Shown: in pieces, positions 39,501 through 50,983 of the stretch
How positions within the stretch are numbered: the first letter of the stretch is position 1
How the letters are laid out: every line of letters starts with the position of its first letter
The notes under the pieces: model-generated
Seen by the model: the letters and a program-made list of their open reading frames with translations, nothing else
Told to the model about the DNA's origin: nothing
Database searches by the model: none
NCBI GenBank assembly: GCA_034008185.1
Contig: CM067086.1
Coordinates: 64,598,985 to 64,662,984, forward strand
DNA length: 64,000 nucleotides
Source: Gorsachius magnificus
Taxonomy: Eukaryota > Chordata > Aves > Pelecaniformes > Ardeidae
Direction: 5' to 3'
Translations under genes and position numbers: made by a program

Positions 39501-39795
39501 CACAGAGAGGCTGTGCACAATTAGGCCCTCAACCTGAGGCTTAACACAGAATGAGATGTAGTCACCTATTCATTTATCCCTGTTTTTGATTGTATGTTGG
39601 GTCCTCTTTGGGGAAGTGTTTAATTACTGTTTGAAGCCTTCTGTTTCCCTCTTCCTCTAGATGACTTGCTCAGACCACTGCCTACAGAAGTATTTAAAAA
39701 TGACACAGAGGATCTCCATGAGATTTCAGGAGTACCATATTCAGCAGAATGAAGCTCTGGCAGCTAAAGCAGGGCTGCTTGGCCAGCCTCGTTAG
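36475..39795 (+). CDS. TIMM9: TIMM9, small TIM chaperone of the mitochondrial intermembrane space (complete)
   Basis: Three coding exons, 36475-36513, 36855-36950 and 39661-39795, give 89 aa, the usual TIM9 length, about 90% identical to the human protein as remembered. Tim9 and Tim10 form a hexamer that shields hydrophobic carrier and beta-barrel precursors on the way to TIM22 or SAM. Twin CX3C motifs are intact: C28-FLD-C32 and C48-SDH-C52, which form two intramolecular disulphides (MIA40 pathway). The C-terminal half, [20 protein letters not shown], is essentially invariant. No cleavable presequence, as expected. Start codon: AATATGG, A at -3 and G at +4, after a 30-nt 5' UTR segment in the same exon (36445-36474). 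Head-to-head with KIAA0586, tail-to-tail with ARID4A. Confidence 0.98.
36855..36950 (+). CDS. TIMM9: TIMM9 coding exon 2, first CX3C
   Basis: 32 codons, [20 protein letters not shown] then [12 protein letters not shown]. Acceptor TTATAG, donor GAG|GTAGGT. Contains C28 and C32. Confidence 0.97.
36951..39660 (+). other. TIMM9 intron between coding exons 2 and 3 (2.7 kb)
   Basis: Contains an old CR1-type tail at 38365-38506. No other recognisable element, exon or RNA gene seen. Confidence 0.75.
38365..38506 (+). mobile_element. Ancient sauropsid CR1-family 3' tail
   Basis: Core GAAACAGGACACTGGTCTAG followed by ATGGACCACTGGTTTGATCT, then GGTATAGGAATTCCTACGTT. This matches, from memory, the terminus shared by CR1 elements and tRNA-derived retroposons of turtles and crocodilians. 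It differs from the typical avian CR1 ends at 4318 and 40671. The left boundary may extend to about 38,340. Confidence 0.7.
39661..39795 (+). CDS. TIMM9: TIMM9 coding exon 3, second CX3C and stop
   Basis: Starts [20 protein letters not shown], ends [11 protein letters not shown] and TAG at 39793-39795. Acceptor TCCTCTAG. Contains C48 and C52. Confidence 0.97.
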   Translation: MTCSDHCLQKYLKMTQRISMRFQEYHIQQNEALAAKAGLLGQPR

Positions 39796-40180
39796 ACAGG
39801 AGCACTCTGTTCAGACTTCACAAGCAGTGCCAGTGTTCACTGGGCAGGAACACGCTTTGGATTTTCTGCTGTCGGGATATATCCAGCAACTCAGAAGAGA
39901 GTCCTAGATGCTGTTCAGACAGTGGAAACCATGAAGGGTTAAACAAGAAGTTAGTCATGGTGGACTGGCAATGGAGTCTGTGGCTGAAGCCCTTTTCATT
40001 CTACAGTGGAGTAATATTGATACAAACTTTTCCAGGGCCCACAGACTGGTGTGTTTAAATTTCGGGGGGGGGGGGAGGGTTATACTTCCTTTCTGCTAGG
40101 ACTGCTTCAGATGAAAAAAGTGTAATATGGGAAACACACTTTTTTATTTAATTCAAGTAAAATAAATGGGAGCTGTACAC
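39796..40180 (+). other. TIMM9: TIMM9 3' UTR
   Basis: Runs from the stop codon to about 15-20 nt past the AATAAA at 40161. Contains an 11-nt G run near 40064-40076 broken by one A. The end is inferred from the poly(A) signal. Confidence 0.7.
40161..40166 (+). promoter_or_regulatory. TIMM9: TIMM9 polyadenylation signal AATAAA
   Basis: Canonical hexamer 366 nt after the stop, followed by a T/G-rich stretch (ACACTTGTATGCATGTTC). Confidence 0.75.
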
Positions 40181-40670
40181 TTGTATGCATGTTCTTTCCA
40201 AAGATGTATTTTTAGGACACTGCTCAAGAGCAGTGTTTTGTTTGCTGTGGTCTCATTCCTCAGCTACTACAGAGTTCTGTTCATTCATTGCTGCTTTAAG
40301 TTGCTGGTATGTAACAAGATTAATGACTTTGTTTCAGCAGCTGGGGATCTGTGAAGGGGTTCTTTCTCTTAATTTGGGAAGAACTTCTGCTGAGCCACCT
40401 GACTCTCTTGGAGTCCTGGGTGGTGATGAATAGAGCATCAAGCCAAGGGTGGTTATAAGTGGCAGACAGCTGCAGTTCCTAATGAGCTCAGGTAGGCAGG
40501 GATGCTCTGCCAGCTTATCCCTAGGTTATATTTGCCTCTTGCTTCACCAGGTCATTTACAAGGGACAGGAGTGTGACAGCAGCAGCACCTCTGCTCGAGG
40601 CAACTTCTGTGCAGTCTTCGGCTCCCTTGGGGAGCCCCAGGGGCCCTCTGCACCCAAGCATGATGCATGC

Positions 40671-40815
40671 ATGGTCGAGCCCCCATCCCTGGAGGTATTT
40701 AAAAGACAGGTAGATGAGGTGCTTAGTGACATGGTTTAGTGGTGGGATGGCAGGGTTAGGGTAATGGTTGGGCTTGATGATCTTAAAGGTCTTTTACAAC
40801 CTAAATGATTTTATG
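40671..40815 (+). mobile_element. CR1 LINE, 3'-end fragment
   Basis: ATGGTCGAGCCCCCATCCCT then GGAGGTATTTAAAAGACAGG, GACATGGTTTAGTGGTGG, ending GATCTTAAAGGTCTTTTACA and ATGATTTTATG. Typical avian CR1 end, 5'-truncated, 0.5 kb downstream of TIMM9. Closely related to the copy at 4318. Confidence 0.94.
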
Positions 40816-43800
40816 CCAAGCGCTGCGCTTGCTGGCAGTTTTTTCCTTGAATTGCGTGAATGCCAACAGAAAGTACAAGGGTATGCACAAAACGATGTCT
40901 CTCTTTGCTGCTAGATGAGTACAGAGAGAAGTTGGTGGAAGCCAGCTGTTCTGATGCTGTGGGTTTGGTTTAGAAAAAAACACCAGTCCTCTGAATGGAC
41001 CTGAATAGCTGAAATCCTGCCAGCAGGTTGTTAGTACAGCAGAATGATAGCTAACAGGCACGTTTTACTTTAGTTCTAACTAATAAAATGCAGTAACAAA
41101 AGGAACTTGACATCACCATATCAATTTTGAGATTTCAAATGATGAAGACTGAAACAAAGCTATTTCATGTCAGCTGCCAGGGTCTGTTGTGGGGTAGAAA
41201 GGCAGCAATACGGAACAGAAATGGCAGGAAGCCTACCCACATGCTGTTGTTGTTGTTACCTTCTCTGTAGCTTTTTATTTCCAGCAGCAGTTTGAAAGAA
41301 TGATTTCCTTGCCTGTTGGGATTATTTTTTTCTTTACTCCAACCCTCAACTCTCCAGGCTGTGGGTTACTGACTGCAGCGCAGCACAGCTGCCACGTGCA
41401 CTGGACACTGCTCTGCTTGCTGCTGTTTAAAGCTGCCCCAGCTCTCCACAGGAATTGTTCCCATGCCTTTCAAAGGTGTAAGAAACAAGTATGTTCCTAC
41501 AGTCTCATTTACATGTGTTTTTACACTAGCTGTATCACAACTCTTTCCTATGTAGCAGTGCCTTGTTACCTTGGAGATGGCTAAAAAAGAGCCCAAATAC
41601 GGCAGCAATTCTCCAGCGTCCTGTTTTTGTGGTTTTTTTTTTCAAAGGAGTAACAGGCTAAAAATGTCTAGATTGTTTGCCACTACTAGGCCATAAATGT
41701 AATGAACAATTAAAAATAATCTATCCATAGTAAAGATTTAAGGCTTTCTTTAAAGCAGTCTTTTTGTTAAACATTTGAAAGTAATGCATGATTGAAATGA
41801 TCCCCTTTTCCATTGCATCTTAGTGTGCAAAGAGAACAGTTGCTCAGAAAAGTGACTGAAGAGTTTGGGACTGGAGGATGTTCATGTCTTCTGGGCAAAG
41901 CTCCTTGGGGCTGAAGTGAGGAGGGGGTTAAAAAAAAACCCAAACCAGTGTTTTCCCTCACATTTCAGTGTTTGGGGGTAGGAAGATGTTTAAATATTTG
42001 TTAAGACAGATTTACTGTATAAAAGGTTAAGGAAGTATTAGAGGGACTTAGTTAATAAATTACTCGCTTTCAGGTTGCCCAGTTTTCATTTATTCCAGTA
42101 TTAAAGCTGCCTTAACCCACTGTTACCCAGGGAAAACATGTATTCTTAAACTCTAATTAGATGTTGCATCCCCCTGCCTTTCCAAGCAGGTGGGATGGAA
42201 AGGGTCATGGGCAGAGTGAGCGTCCAGCTGATCACTGCCACCCCCAAATGAAGCTGGCCAGGTGAGAACTCGTGACCTCCACAGCAGCGATGTGCTTATA
42301 GCGACTGTAGCGTGTTTATGGACGTGCCCATTAATTGTGATGATTTCAAAGCTAACTGGAGTGGAAAATAAGTTGCAATGCTACTGCACAAAGATGCAGA
42401 TAAGGATGGAGTCGCTGGCTTGCTCTTTGGATAACCAGCTTTGTCCTAGCGGTATGTTGTGATCTTTCCATCCAGGTGACTGCTTGAAGAAAGATGATAC
42501 CAATATATTTTAGCTTCGAAAGAAAGTGCATCCATGTAACTAAAGCATCGGGGTGGTGCAGAAAGCAATAGTGAAAGCTTTCTTAAAAGGTTAACTTCCT
42601 TTGCTGCCTTGATGAGTTAGCATGCCACTGGCTGGCTCAAATCCTGTTGTTCAGAAAATGGCACCCTGTAAGATTTTTGTTAACAGGACTCATGGGTTGA
42701 GAATGATTCACAACACAAAGTGCTTCAGTGCCTCTCACACGCGTTTTGCCAAAGTGTTGCAGCTGATCTCTCCTCCTTGGAGCAAGATCTACCAGCACCC
42801 AATTCTCAAAAATCTTTATCTACAAATGCAAGAATCAGTATTTCTACGGTGCCTGGCTGGATGTCCACTGTGAAGGCTGGGAATGCCTACAAGGCAGGCC
42901 AGGCCCTGCGTTTTCTCTCCCAGGGGAGAGAGAACCTCCACAACATAGTTAAAAGGAGGGATGGAGAATGCTCCGGATTAAAAATAGCTTCAAGTTTGCA
43001 AGGCATAAATGAAACACACAGCCAAAATCAGAATAAAAATGAGAATACAGCTTAGTTTCTGGATCTTAACTAAAAGGCAACAGTATTTAAGATAGTGTGG
43101 AGAGCAGGGGAATCGCCTCCATGAGGTGGTTAGGCTAGGTGCAGGAGGGGAACAGACTCTTGACAGAAGGAGGACAAAGGGTGAAAAATGGGAGCATTGT
43201 TGAGGAAGTACTGAGAAAGCTGTGAAAAAAAAAAAAAAAAAAGTGAGCCAGAGTGGAGATGGGAGGGGAGAAAGGGCAACAGCAGCCCAGCCTGCCAAAA
43301 ACCAGCTTGATGAGATGAGGCTAGTGAACAGATGCCCATTTGGAGGCAACATTCATTGCAGCAGGAAGGATCTGTGTTCCTGCCTCTGCTGCAACAAGTG
43401 TCGAACCAAAAGGCTAGAAAAGCATGCAATTACTAGTCAGCCCACAGAAAATAGAGTAATTTCAACAGCAAGGGTCAAATGAGAGCCTTGCTGCAGCCTG
43501 CCCTGTACCTCTGCTACTGGCAGAGTGATCAGATCAGTCATCTGGAAGATTATTACAGAGGTTCCTTGAATTCTCTCAAGGATAGGAGTGAAGTCCTAAT
43601 TTTTCTAACCCCTGCTGAGAGCTTCAACTACTGAGCTCTCGGCTGGAGGGCAAGGAAAGGATGCGACTGCAATGTTCTGTAAGGAAAGTGCTTGTTAAAT
43701 ACCTAATGCCTGGAGATAGATGGTGGCTGTGACTTGGTGCAAGATGGCATTCTTCTGTACGCTTGAATACCTTACTCTGAGAACTGGAGTCTAAGCAAAA

Positions 43801-44640
43801 GCTCTTTTTTTCCAGCATGTTGTTAGCTAGGTTAAGAAGTCAGAACACAGCATTTGAGGAATCTGGTTCAAATCTGGGCAAGTCCATTAAGCTCAGCTCC
43901 AAAGTAAAAACAATTAGAGCTTGTGACACCTAAACCTGCATCATGCTTGCACCTTCAGTTTCAGGAAGACAGCATTAAAAGAACTCTAAATGAAGTTACA
44001 ATTCTGCTAAATAGTAGATTTTTTTTACATTATGTTTAACTTCATGCTCCTTAGCATTTTGGTGTTATTTCTGTAAACACAACAGGGAGCACTCAACATT
44101 CAAGCTTTAGTAGTTCAGGACTGTAAAATGATGGTCAAGTCTGCCCAGGATTTCTCACATACAGAAACAAACGTAACTGAAAGACATACAAAAGACCCTA
44201 AATCACTCTTAAAGAAAAAAAAAGTCTATACTTATATAGTGCTTGAAAAGACCATGGCTGGTTAAAACTTTTTTTGCTGTAATTCACTTTCCCCTAATCT
44301 GAAGGAAAGTGAGAGGACTGCTGAGGGAGCTGGGTTTACTGTGTAAATATTTAAGGTAGTATACTTGACATATCACCATTTGTTTATGTAACGCGAAGGG
44401 GAGCTTATCTAAATTTCAAATAGTCACAGTAGAAATCCAGTTGGTGGCTATTTCTGTATTTCGCGCATCCTGCCCTTACTAGGATATGGAATCGGGGACC
44501 CTCTTCCCCTCTTTCTGCCCAAGCACATGTTGAATTTCTGTGCATGCTGCTGCCCCAGGGACCTGCCAGGAACTGAGAGGGTTTCAAGCCTCCCCTGCAG
44601 CAAGGCGTGCTCTTAAACACCTTATTGGTACGAAAGGGGT
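40816..44640. other. Intergenic, no supported gene
   Basis: Only short frames with no recognisable protein, plus A18 and T-rich runs (for example 43224-43241). No TOMM20L-like exon found on the minus strand, where synteny would place it. Confidence 0.6.
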
Positions 44641-44649
44641 GTTTGCTGC

Positions 44650-45330
44650 CTCTTCTGCCTTTTTTTTTTTTTTTGCTGTGGGGCTGCTTAGCTCTCTGGG
44701 AGAGGGCGCCCCTGGCCCGCAGAGGACATGGATCCCCTATGGACGGTGGCGGGGCCTGAGGAGGAGCTGTGGGGCTTCAGCCCTGCCACCTCCTCCCCCG
44801 GGGCCCACCGGCTCTTCCAGTCCTTCGCGGCGACCCCGGCCCCCGGCCACGCCGCGGAGCGCCCCTTCCGGGCTACGGGAGAGCCCTGTGGGAGCGGCGG
44901 GGCCTCCCGCCCGCCTCAGGGCAGCGCGACCCGGGCGGCCGCGGCCTCCGAGCTCCCGCCCGCCTCAGCCCCGCCTCCGAGCTCCCGCCCCGGCCTCTGG
45001 GGCGGCGGCGGCGCGCAGGCCCTTGAAGCTCCGCCGGGGCAGGGGCGGCGGGGGGGGGCCCCCGGGGGGGCCCGCCGGGGGAGCGAGGGAGGGTCCCGAA
45101 CCCCGTGTGTGTGGAGGAAAGAAAAACACCCCCGCTCGCTCACAGGGTTTTACCGCCTTCAGGCGCGGCAGGGGGGACGTCTGGGAGAGGGAAGCGAAGC
45201 GCGGCGGCTGGCGGCAGGTGGCAAAGGGGAGGGGGGGCGGCCATGGCGGGAAAGGCGCCGCTCGGCTGCGGGAAGGCAGCAGAGCTGGAGCCGCCGCTGT
45301 GACAGGGCCATAAACTGAAATGAAAGGGGA
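44650..45330. promoter_or_regulatory. Orphan CpG island
   Basis: Very GC- and CpG-rich block, with runs such as GGGGGGGGCCCCCGGGGGGG near 45050, bounded by AT-rich sequence. It lies midway between the 3' ends of TIMM9 and ARID4A, where no known promoter is expected. A 196-codon frame (44728-45318, starting MDPLWTVAGPEEELWGF) and a short frame from a strong-context ATG at 45243 (GGCCATGGCGGG, also YY1-like) overlap it. Neither resembles a protein I know. Could be the promoter of a non-coding RNA, an unannotated gene or a TOMM20L relic. Confidence 0.7.
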
Positions 45331-48125
45331 AAAAGAACGAAGAATGTAGAAAACAGCAATTGTAGGAGCCCTGACCTAAGGCAGGCAATCGGGGACTCGC
45401 CTGCACAGAGCAGTGCTCCATGGAGCAGCTGCCAGGATGGCAGCCGGTGCTCCCTCGCAGGTGGGAAGCAGAGTGTGAGCAGAAGGAATCGAGGGTTTGG
45501 GGGTTTTTTGTCTTTTAAAATAACTTTAAACCTTACCCATTTCTAAGGGAAGCAACTTGCAGCAAATGAACGATCATGGAGCCATACTGTTTTAAGCTGC
45601 GCATACATGTAAATAAGCAGCTTTTAAAAAAAAAAAAAAATCCACCCCTTGTGCAACATAACCAAGTATTTCATACAAATTCCGCATCTTACCCCTCCTT
45701 ATGTAACTGGCATAGCTGGCAGGATCACGGCAAATTAGGTCAAGCTGTACCCAGATGAGGGATTAGATGAGGAGTAGTTTAGAAATAGTTGAAGACACCG
45801 ACAGGGCTGGAATGGGAATGTTGGGTTACGTTGAAGAGCAGGGAAAGAGAGAGACCTTGCCAGTCACACACACGTAACCGTGTCCCTCAGCAGGGCTGGG
45901 AGGGCGAGCTAAGCAAACACACCGCTGCTAAACAACCTGCAGGTTTTCGCAGCTGTAATGGAGGTCTAGTGCCGATTTTCTTCACTGGCAAGGAATGAAA
46001 CGGAGAGAAAGTAAGCCTTGCGCTGCTCCCGTGGTTTTTTCATAATGAGTGAGCTGTCCTGGTGAATTAAAGCCAAGTGTCAGAAAACAAAGACGGACAC
46101 TTTTTTACCTTTGAAAACTACCGGTATAGGATAAGCAGCAGCGTAACGATACTAATAAAAATAGCCGGTAATTGCAGACCTGAAGCAGAACCAACCTGTA
46201 TAGCCCTGCTCCAAAACAGAAAGTAGGATTTCTCTGAAAATGAGAAGAAGCAGGAATAGCAACATAAATAGGGCTGAGATAATTCAAAACAAAAAGGAAG
46301 CCAAGAAAGTCCTATTCTTAGAAAGGGTGAGGAGCAGTCTGCTTTCACAATTAAGATTGCCTTATCTTTTCAGTGTTCTTTAATGACAGTGCAGTATTTG
46401 TCAGTGGGCTGTGACTAATCACAAAATCCACCACTGCTTTTAAACAAGCACGTATGCAGACAAATAGCACTGTAACACGAAAAATTGAATTTACATATTC
46501 CTCCAAAGCAACGGATAATAAATGCTTGTGGAATTCAGGGAACTCGTAGATTTCCAAAACCACCACCACCATAACCCCCAGTAAGTACCAGCTACTTAGT
46601 GGTGACTAATAAAGGTGAATGATTTTAAACTCTCCCAGAGAACTCTGAAAAAAAATTATCCTATTTGGTGGAAGATGTGGTAGAATGACAGGTTTTCCTC
46701 AAAATTTGAGGGCAATAGCTTGATAAATAGTGTGAGCTAATTATAAAATGTCATTTTCCTAAGCCCTGGAATTACAGTGAGTCAGTCTCTGGCAAAATCC
46801 CCGTTGGTGCCACTGCTTTATTATGTTCCTTACATCTCCAGAGGTAGCCTTTATCCTGCACGTTGTAGCAAATAATAAAATCCCAAGTACAGAGAAGTAA
46901 AAATAACCAAGATTTTATTGCACAGTACCTGCAAAACGCAAGGGCACAGTGAAATAAACAGCTTGCGATACTTTCGTTAACACACTGATCTTTTGTTTCA
47001 GCTTGTAAATCTGTCCTGGCTCATCTGTCAGATTTGTTTCAAGCGATCAAACCAAACATGCTCTTTTCTTAAAAAGAAAACAACAGCATTTCTTAGACCT
47101 AATGCTGTAAAAGAATTCCAGTAAATGCTGCCCAGAAAACCCATTTGGCTTCCTCAGCTATCCAGGAGTATTTTTAATGGGGAAAAGAAGAACATTTTAT
47201 AAGAATATTCATATTTTTAATGTGAAATTCCACCTGGCTGACAAACCTATCTTGAGAAAGAAGGCGCTCTCAAGAGCAGATAGTCTGAAACAGGGGAGCT
47301 GACAATCCTGAGATGCAGATTCTCTTTCCAGCTCCCTATCAAATCCATCCTGGGTAGTTTTGGTAGCCATGACTATGTGGCTCCCTACACATAAAATATG
47401 TATCCATGTTAAAATTTTCTGCCTAGATTATTCAGATACATCATGCTTCACAAAGATACACACTTTTATTTGCCCTTGTTATGCTTTTCTTTCACTACTA
47501 ATTACTACTGTAAATCTGCTTAGCCTCTGTTGAAATAATGGCTTGTTATTACTGTTCCAACATCTTTCTTCTCCCCCCTGATCTGCTCAAACTGATTAAG
47601 CAAGAGAGGTTTCTCAAACACAAGCAATCTGATGGAGGAGCCAGAACCCAGTGGAGATTTAACTGGGCGTTGCTAAACTTAGGCCTTAGAGAGAAAATAA
47701 AAACTCGTTAGTATACTCATAGCTGGTATACTCGATGGAAAGGAAGTAAAAACTAAAACATGAAGGGAGATGAATCTTTTCTTACCTTACGCCCTTGCAT
47801 GCAGATGTTTGAAGTTTTTTCCAACTTCCAGATATATGCTAATGCAAAAATAAATCTGACATAAATCTGACAGTTCATTGTATCAACTGCAGGAGGTAGG
47901 GTGAGAGTCTGAATTCTCTTACAGTCCTGTTCTTTTTTAACAGTTCTAACAGTATTTGATCCCAAAGTCTTAATTATATGGGTTTTTTTTAACCTCCTAA
48001 CTAAGCCTGAAATAACATATATTGTTTGGAGAAAAACAGTAAAGGATTAGAAGGCAGAACAGCATGAAGCCTGCCAAGAGGGTGCTTTATTTTTGATTGC
48101 TCTTGCAAACATACCTAATCCATTA

Positions 48126-48163
<38 letters not shown>

Positions 48164-49960
48164 ATTCAGTATAATCATAATTACTGCGTCCTCAACAGCA
48201 TAAACTTTCATTCAAGGCATTGGAAGACACTGTGCAATTTATCTTATGTCAACAAAACAGAAATAAGGGGATTAAAGTTAGAAATAAAAGACCTCCTAGG
48301 GTTTCTTGTTGATTTCACCTTTAAGTACAGGATAGTCCCATATTATAGTTAATCTTCTCTTTCCTATGGTATTTTTAAATGTTGTAAGAAACTAATTTAA
48401 ACATCTACTGAATGATCTGGCTAACTGATACGCTTCTTGCCAGAAAGATAAACCTAGGAAATCAGTAACATGCTAGAGGCTTTGCCACTGGCTTGGCAGA
48501 AAGTCATCCACCTTTTTGTGCAAGTTTAGTTTTCTGCCAGAAGAGGAACATTAGTTGTTTTTGGGGGTGGGTGGGAGCATGGTGTCTGTCTGTCTGCCCG
48601 GTAAGCAGGTGGGAAGAGGACGTAAGGAGGCAAGTTCTCTATGCCTAGGAGCAACCTTCTGTTAGAATGGGTTTCCATGTTTCATGGAACCATACCTTCA
48701 GTCTTCCGTGCAATGTTTTAAACATTCCTAAGAGAAGGAGAAGCAGTCAGCGTGCACACTGTGAACGCCTGTCCTGAAGTACAGCCGGTTCAGGGCTCAT
48801 CCATCAGCAGTGCATGCTGAGCGTGTGTATGTGCCTGCTTAAGATCTCACACAGTTTGTAGACAGAGGTTAGATACCTGCATAAGATATAATTAATCCTA
48901 TTATTTCACCGAATTTAAAATTTCCTTCTGCAAATATTAAACATGGAAGATAATCTGAGAAAAGGTGACCCATGTTATTTCCTTTTAAATGAGTATTGCT
49001 TTTTATTCATAGCTATTATAAGATTAACAGTAAAAGTTAGCTCTGAAAAAAAAGTCTTTACAACAATTTATGGAGATTAATTTTCCTATTTAGGTAAGTT
49101 CAGACATTTACAAGAACAATCACTTAAATAAAAATAGAATATAAAGCCTATGTTTAAAACATGGCCTTTATTAATGCTGTCTAGGGAGCTCCATATTTAT
49201 CTTACATTGAAATAGTTCTGCTTTGCTTAAGAAAAGACAGAAAAAGTGCATTTACAAGAGTACTTTTTCTTTAATTTTCTGCGAAAATGAAAGTAATTGG
49301 AATCACAAGTTGACAAATGTTGCAAAATGAAATGTCAAGAAACATCAATTTTAGTAATGCTACGCCATCACTAGTGTTTCGTTCTGACTTTCTGCCGTGT
49401 GAACCAGAATATTCTGATATACAGTCTAGAGCATCTATGTTATTACTCTACAGCATATTAAACACCGAAAAAAGGGTTAAGAACCCCTTTCAATGTACAA
49501 ACATGAATAAAAAAATTGATAAAAAAATCACTTTTATACATAATGTATATGCAAACTGTTTTAAATACACGGTTTTGGAAGAGTTATTTACAAACTATGT
49601 GTCTGTGGGACAATCCACAGACAAAGCATACACAGTTGCTTTACTTTATTGTTGCATCTCAACTTTGGGAGATATAAATTCATTCGGCAGTATAGCAAAC
49701 GTGAGAACTTGTGAGAAAGTATCTTAAGGGCAACCCAATAAATTTTGTTCCTCAAAACAATGTAAGTACTAGGACTGCCAAAGTTTCCAAATAAAGCCAT
49801 AGTTTAATCCAGATGCCCGCTTACAGATCTATGCTGTGGAGGATATGTAGACAGACCCACTTGAAATACAGGCGTGGCTACTGGATAAAACCTCCTTAAG
49901 AGCCGTAACTGGTAAGTATGTTTTATCGAAAGAGTGAACTAACCTAGAATTTTTTTTCCA
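45331..49960. other. Intergenic, no supported gene
   Basis: AT-rich. Holds an A31 run (48128-48158). A 136-codon plus-strand frame (49317-49727) has no recognisable features and looks like chance. The right end adjoins the ARID4A 3' UTR. Confidence 0.6.
48128..48158. repeat. A31 homopolymer
   Basis: Uninterrupted A run with no recognisable retroposon body to its left. Confidence 0.9.
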
Positions 49961-49962
49961 AT

Positions 49963-50879
49963 TTTATTAATATTTTAAAAAATACATAAAAATACAACAT
50001 CCAATGTCTGAATAAATATATTTAACAAGTTGCAAGATACCTTATTTTACACAAAAATTTCAGCTTTAGAAATCTTGTTAAATAACTTCATTGTTGTTAT
50101 ATATTTCATTTTTCGTCTTTTTGTAACAAAATAAAAACTCTGAAATTACATAGAAAAAAGACAAAATATTTTTGTCAAGGGATAAGATAGTCCACTGAAA
50201 ACCTATTCACAATTCCACTGTAAACATTAATAAACATTAAAATATTTGCATAATTGTGTGCTCAAAAATCCTATAAAAAGTGGAAGACTTATTACAACTG
50301 TAGTTTTCAGTCAACTACACTTCCTTTCACAATTTATTTTGTCCCATTTACACCTTTAAAACTGGGCACACTGCTGAACACATACTTTGGCAGTTCTGTA
50401 TAGCAAGTGCTTCCACAAAGAGGAACTACTCACCAAGAGTTAACGTACAGCTCGGTGAAAGTGCAGCAGTTACTCAGTTCTTTTTGAGAATACTCTGGTG
50501 TCTGCTTGGTGCACTTGCTTTTCTAAGATCTCCCTAGAACACCTGAATGCTTCATTGGACATAACTTTTCAAATTTGATAAGTGCCCTTTCTCTGCATTA
50601 ACAAAAAAACAAACAAACAAACAGAACAAAAACAAAACAAACACAATGACAAGCATGTCACATTGTGCCTACAAACCTTCAGTTATCAATGAGCTTAATT
50701 TCTCCGAACAGTAAATGAAACAAAAGAAGAGGGCAGGAGGGGAGAACAGGTACAGTCCAGCAGTGGAAGTGTGTACAGAATATACTTGGCAATGTCAAAC
50801 CAGTTGAGTGCTTTCTGTGGTTGAATTTCAGCGTTTATGTCCATGGGAGCAAGTTGCTGGCAAGGCAGAGAAATGTGTA
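49963..50879 (-). other. ARID4A: ARID4A 3' UTR with candidate poly(A) signals
   Basis: AT-rich sequence after the stop. AATAAA on the minus strand occurs at 50338-50333 (about 540 nt of UTR) and 49968-49963 (about 915 nt). Which one is used cannot be decided from sequence. Confidence 0.55.
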
Positions 50880-50983
50880 TCACCTGCATTCTACAGCAAG
50901 CACATTTTGTGGAGGAGAAGATGATGATGGACTCATTCCAGTGTCTGATGAAGCAGATGACATGGATGCTCCTGTATGCGACA
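50880..50983 (-). CDS. ARID4A: ARID4A terminal coding exon
   Basis: 104 nt. [20 protein letters not shown] then [13 protein letters not shown] and TGA at 50882-50880. Acceptor GTTCAG|TG. The C-terminus is identical to human apart from one residue. Confidence 0.97.

Noticed and set aside
44540..45318. Overlapping 257-, 196- and 85-codon plus-strand frames in the second CpG island
   Set aside because: Several frames are open at once, as expected from composition, and the proteins are alanine/glycine/proline/arginine-rich with no recognised domain. Kept only as part of the orphan CpG island, not called as a gene.
49317..49727. 136-codon plus-strand frame near the ARID4A 3' end
   Set aside because: Low-complexity AT-rich composition, no domain, no signal. 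Likely chance.
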